Below, one piece after another: positions 56,801 to 62,800 of a stretch of DNA of 64,000 nucleotides. Position numbers and translations under genes: made by a program. The notes under the pieces were generated by a model, which did no database searches, was not told the origin of the DNA, and saw only the letters and a program-made list of their open reading frames with translations. This DNA is from Adineta vaga (Eukaryota > Rotifera), in contig CP075494.1 in assembly GCA_021613535.1 (NCBI GenBank), positions 10,168,001 to 10,232,000 on the forward strand. Reading direction: 5' to 3'. Numbering within the stretch: position 1 is the first letter of the stretch; each line of letters starts with the position of its first letter.

Positions 56801-59800
56801 CAGCAACTTTCAGACATACCTATCACAGCAGAAAATATTGTCTTTACAATTTTTACTAGTGGTTCAACTGGTATTCCAAAAGCGGTTTGTATAGTGTCTG
56901 AATTCATATTTATCTAATAAATGTCTGTTTCTTTTCTAGGTTCAAGTGCGTCATCGAAACTTCACTGACTTTATGCACTCGTTTGTTTTTACTGGTGTAC
57001 TCGGAAAGAGCGATGTAATAATACAAATGGCACGTTGCTCTTTCGATAATCATCTTTTAAGTCTCGTTGGTACATTGATGACTGGAGCAACATTAGTAAT
57101 GCTTCGACCGCAAGGCAACATGGACTTAGAATATCTCACTAGAGTGCTTGATAAAAAGCAGATTAGTGTTATGCACGCGGTTCCGTCTTTGTTGAATAGT
57201 CTTTTTCATTTTCTTAAAGAAACTGAGCGTACGTTAGCTGTGAAATGGTTACGATCGTTGTGTAGTGGAGGTTTGTAGTTTTTTTTAACGATTATTGGAG
57301 TATTATAGATTTCTTTTTATTATTTTGTTACAGGTGAAGCTCTCAATGTCAAGACAGCTACCCTATTAAAAAGTGTAGTTTCAGAGACGTGTCAAGTTCG
57401 AAATCACTATGGTCCAGCCGAAGTCACTGTGAACTGTGCTTGTCATCTAATTGATCTGACTAAAGATCAAGAAAGCATTCCTCTCGGTCGACCTCTACCT
57501 AATTATCGATGTTTGATTCTGGACGAGTACTTGCAGACTGTCTATATTGGACTTGTAGGAGAACTTGTTGTTGGAGGAGTTGGCATTTTCGCAGGATATC
57601 TTGCTCGTGCTGATTTAACGAGAGCAGTATTAATTAAAATGAATGATGAGATTTTCTACAAAACAGGTGATCTTGTTCGAATGGACGAAGATGGGTTGAT
57701 TCATTATGAAACTCGTAAAGATTATCAAGTGAAATTACGAGGTCAGCGTATTGAACTGAGTGAAATAGAACAGTGCCTATTGCAAACTTCTGTCGGCGCA
57801 TGCATCGTCATCAAATGGGGTGATGATCATCTTGTTGCTTATGTCCAAAGCTCTGATATTACTGAAGAACAGCTACGCGAACATTGTCAATCATATCTTC
57901 CACCACATATGATTCCATCGATGTTCATCATACTTGATAAACTTCCACTCAATGCAAATGGAAAAGTAGATAGAAAACAACTTCCGCTACCCAATGTATC
58001 ATCCCTGAGCATGCTATCACCAGATGATTCTGATGTTCCACATAGTGAGTTAGAACAAAGTGTGCACGACATCTGGATTCGTGTTTTACGAAGTAATGAA
58101 AAGCAGATTTCTACAAGTACGAATTTTTTCAGTATTGGTGGTCATTCACTTTTGTTTATTGAACTTTATCATCGTTATCAATCATTTTTTGGCTTCAATA
58201 GTCATGAAGTGTCTATTGGTTCATTTCTCCAACAACCAACTATTTTCCAGCATGCACAATTACTTTGTTGCATCCCGATGAACGATTCGGAATCTACACA
58301 ATGGCATACGTTGCATATACAGCAAGGTATTGAACTTAATATGAATTACTGAGATATAAATAGTGTAATGGTCTTTCTGAATTTGCAGGTATTGCGTCTT
58401 TTGCTCAAGAACGAATTTTTCTCGATGAAAAGGTTCGATTCTCTAATCAAATTGCTATATACAATGAATTGGCTGCTCTGCGAGTTATTCAAGGTTCATT
58501 GTCAGTAGATCGTCTAACACAAGCTTGTCGATATGTCCTTGGCAAACATAAGATACTACGCACATCTCTAAGTTTCAATGAGAATGATGGAATTTTGATA
58601 CAATACATTACTGACAAACATAGAACATTTACAATAGTTACAAATCAAACATTTGAGAATGAGAATGAAGTTCAGAATATTTTTTATCGTGCGACAATCG
58701 ATCCTGATCTATTCGATCTATCAACTGGTCGTGTTTTTCATTGTCAAATAATTTGGCAACAGAACTCAATCGATATAAATGAGAACAGTGAACTTATTAA
58801 AGACAATGATGTGCTCATTATCGGCTTTCATCATGCAGCAAGCGATCGATCATCTCGTCCAGTATTTTACAGCGATCTATATCATGCTTATAATAACAAT
58901 TCAATATGGTTCGACGAAGAGAAATCATTGCAATACATTGATTATAGTGTTCATGAACGTCTAATCGATATGACACCATCACGCGAGTTTTGGCGTTCTC
59001 AACTAGCTGGCTACCATGTTGAGCATCACTTAGCGTTGCCTGTTGATCGACGTCGTTCGCCCAGTGAACAACGATCTGGTGCAAGTTCTATTGCTCAGAT
59101 ATCATTGGACAATGATGTTTCAACCGCATTCTTGGAATATGCTTCATCACATCAAGTGACACCATTTCAACTAGGTCTTGCTACATTCTATGCATTTTTG
59201 TTCAAGTTAACACATGGTGACAATGATATATGTGTTTCGACCCTAAATGCTAACCGATACAGACCTGAGTTGCAGAATATGGTCGGAATGTTTGTTACAA
59301 CATTACCACATCGAATTCAACTTGACCAACAGTGGACTTTTCATGAACTTGTTGAAATTGTGCACGATAAATGCTTATCGATTCTTGAACACTCTTATTA
59401 TCCTTTGCAGCAAATTATAACTGACATGCGTCTGAATCAATCAACTGTTCCATTTCTTGAAACGTTGTTTGACTTTGCTACTGGAACCTCGGATAGCAAT
59501 CGGACATGTTTACAAGCAGCAACTTTGGAATCTATGCCAGTAGAACAATCTACTCATGTTGCTAAATTTGATGTCAAGTTTTCGTTTGTCTATGACCCAT
59601 GGTTAAAAGATAATAAGTTATCATTTAATTTAAATTGTTCAAGTGATTTGTTTCACGGGACAACGGTTCTGACGATGGCTCGAAGATTCAATCATTTTCT
59701 TCATCAAATTTTTTCAACAAATCTAAATGACTCTCAAGTCGACACTCATACTCGAACTTTGAATAAGTGTAATATTATTCTACCAGAAGAAGATTTAGAA

Positions 59801-62800
59801 ATTCAAAAGCAAGGCTTCTGTCGACAATTAACTGATACAAAGGAAGGTATGTTGATATTTCAAGAGAAAGCTGCTAGCATGTGAGAGATTGAATCGATAA
59901 AAGCTTGAAAATCTCTCCTGCTTGGAAAAATCGCTTTATTGCTGAAAAGAATTCGTTATAGTACAATGATAAACTTCGCATTCTTGACTAACTTTTGCAT
60001 TGTGAGATCTTAGCGAAAGCATGGGACGTCGCCCAAGAAGTTTTTATTGTTATAACCGGGTAATGGGTTCCTTTTGCGCGTATACTGTCGCTTTCGTTCA
60101 CATCTATCACTGTTATACGCTCTGTAAAAGCTTATTATCGCCAGCCTTAACGAAGATATTCTGAACAAAAAATTAACAGAAAAAGGACGCGGATAAAAGT
60201 GAAGGTGTAGCAAAAGGAGGAACACGTATTATTATGATTTGAACACTCTTTGCATCTACTCTTACGCCTACTCCAGCAGCTTTTATACCCATTGATTATG
60301 GTTGATCTTTGTTTTTCGATCCTTGAAATACGAAAGATCAAAGGACTTTGATATCGCTCGAGAAAAGCTGATCTGGATAAGATAGATCTCAGTTACCTCT
60401 AAATCTATACGCTTGCTTTTGCTCCTATTCACCTGCATCCAAACTCTCGTATCGAAGATGAAGATTTGTTTTTATAGATCATTCTCTTTCTCGTACAGAA
60501 GAGTCTTGCAAGAAAAAACTGTTTGCTTACTTGCTTGTTTGTCTGTGCGCACTTCACTGATTGGTACAAAATCAATGTAAAAATAAAAAGAATTATTTTC
60601 GATAAAACCTGAACGAAGGTTAATCAACATCAGAGATGAACACGGCGCAACATGTTATGTCCTCCTCTGTTCTGATGAACGACAGAACAAAACAAAAATC
60701 GAAAGCACTTCCTGTATAGAGGGCAGGACAACACAGTAAAAGCTCGAATGTGAAAATCGTCCGGACCGACATAAACATCCAGTTTAGCGGGGCAATCGTT
60801 ACAGAGAAAGTTCAACTAGTATTTGCACTTTACAGTTACTTTTCAAAAATAACAATTTTTTACTCGATTAAAAAAACATTATTTCATACGTTTGAAGCAA
60901 CTGTAAAGTACTACTCCTGGGTTCAACAAAAACAAATCCACCCATCCTTTTGCATTATTGTCTACGTTTTTTAGTTAGATTTTATTACTTTATTCAATGA
61001 AGTATAATCGATTGCGACTAAACATTTATCAATACAACAGATACAAATGATAAATAAAGATTCTCTTAAATATGTTGCGAATAATCATTTCTTCTTTTAA
61101 GAATATCAGGTATATTTGCTATTGAAACACAAAACTTATCTTTCAATTTTCGAAAAGATAAACTGCGGTCACTGTCTCTTGATAAATCAACCTTTTACTC
61201 CGAATGCATATTATGCCTAGACGTCATATTGAGACAAGTATCTTTCATTCTTTATGTCGATCTTGATCGAATATAACTTTACCATCAGTAAAATTCAGAA
61301 CATTGACTTTCACAATATCGGCTATATATTTAGATGTGTGTTTCGGTGAGGATGACGAGATAAGCAGACGATTAGACGATGGTATGAGTGTTTGCTAGCG
61401 TAACAAAATGACGGATTCGCAGAGTAGAGTTCTAACGATGAATACATAGCTACAGTTCATCTATGCGACCTGTTCACCGGGCACTATCTTAGCTTTCTTT
61501 GTTTTCTGATGGATGATCACTCCTATAGGAGTTGTGCTAAATAAAGAAAAAACACGATTGTGAGTATACAGATGAAACAATACATCATCATATCGAAAGA
61601 CCAAGGGAGAAAAGCGGATCATGTGGATCCTTTTGTATTCGGCAGATACGCTTGGATCCTATATATTCTATGAATTCTACCGGATCATTTTGGGTCGTAT
61701 GGATTCTCTTTGATTTTATCGGATTCTCCTTGATCTTGAGAAAGGGATAAGGCATATCCTAGGATATAACAGAAACCGATAGGATTCAACAGAATCTGAT
61801 AGGATCCAACAGAATCCATAGAGTTCGCTTTTCCCCCCTTGTGATAAATTGATTGAGCTGTCATAAACTCTTTTTGAACGTTTACTGTTCTCCACTTATT
61901 TTTTTCAGTGCTAGTGGTCTTTTTATACACCCCTAACTTCTTTACCTCAAGTTCGGTTAAATTGTTACTGTTCTCATTATTCTAATAATTATAAATTCAA
62001 GAGTATGTTAGAATTATAATACTTCTCAATTTTACTCGCTCCGACTCTAGGGTATTTTTGAATTCTTTTCAAATTCAAAATGAAAAAAAAAGAACGATAT
62101 TTTTTCACACAACCCAGGGTATACGGACTAAACAAAAAAAACGTTTTTATTCAATAAAGACAGTCAATCTTATATTCACTTGGCATCACTAACCGTTTTT
62201 ATCGTTCTCTCACGATTTCAACCCTCTCATCAGACACTGACCAGACATACTTACACTACTATCATCATAGAATCAACACAGTCATTTATTAATATATGGA
62301 AATATAGATAGACATCAATGTATACTTTCATATATCCTTAATTCTGAAAAGGTTGGGTGTACGGTCTGAGAATATACAGATCTTCACATGCTCTTAAAAG
62401 TTTCTATACTGCATAACAAATAAAGAGCTGAACATCGGTAGACCTAGCCTCGTCCAGATCAAGGATACATGGAAGTATACATGTATGTATAGTTTTGTAT
62501 ATTTATGTATGAACAATTATAAAGACCCAGATACCCATGATTTCAGTCGGAAATGGGGTCATTTTTTTTCTTTTAAATCCAGAAAGAATTCAACTAGACC
62601 ATTCTATGCTTATTCCGAGATTCAGATTGTCATAGAAGTCCGATTATTCTAGAACTCTTATTTAGGGATGACACTTTAACTTTTTTTAGAGGTTAAAGTA
62701 ACTACTTTAACGGGAAAATGACGTTTCATACCACTTTGTTTTTCCGAACTGCGTGACGAAAAAAAATGATAGAAATCTTATCATGGAATCCGTGAAGCGA

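Noticed and set aside
13180-60225. Numerous 60-130 codon frames on the minus strand or in other frames within the NRPS exons and introns
   Set aside because: They are shadows of the NRPS exons, repeat exactly where the exons are duplicated, or lie in introns without recognisable domains.
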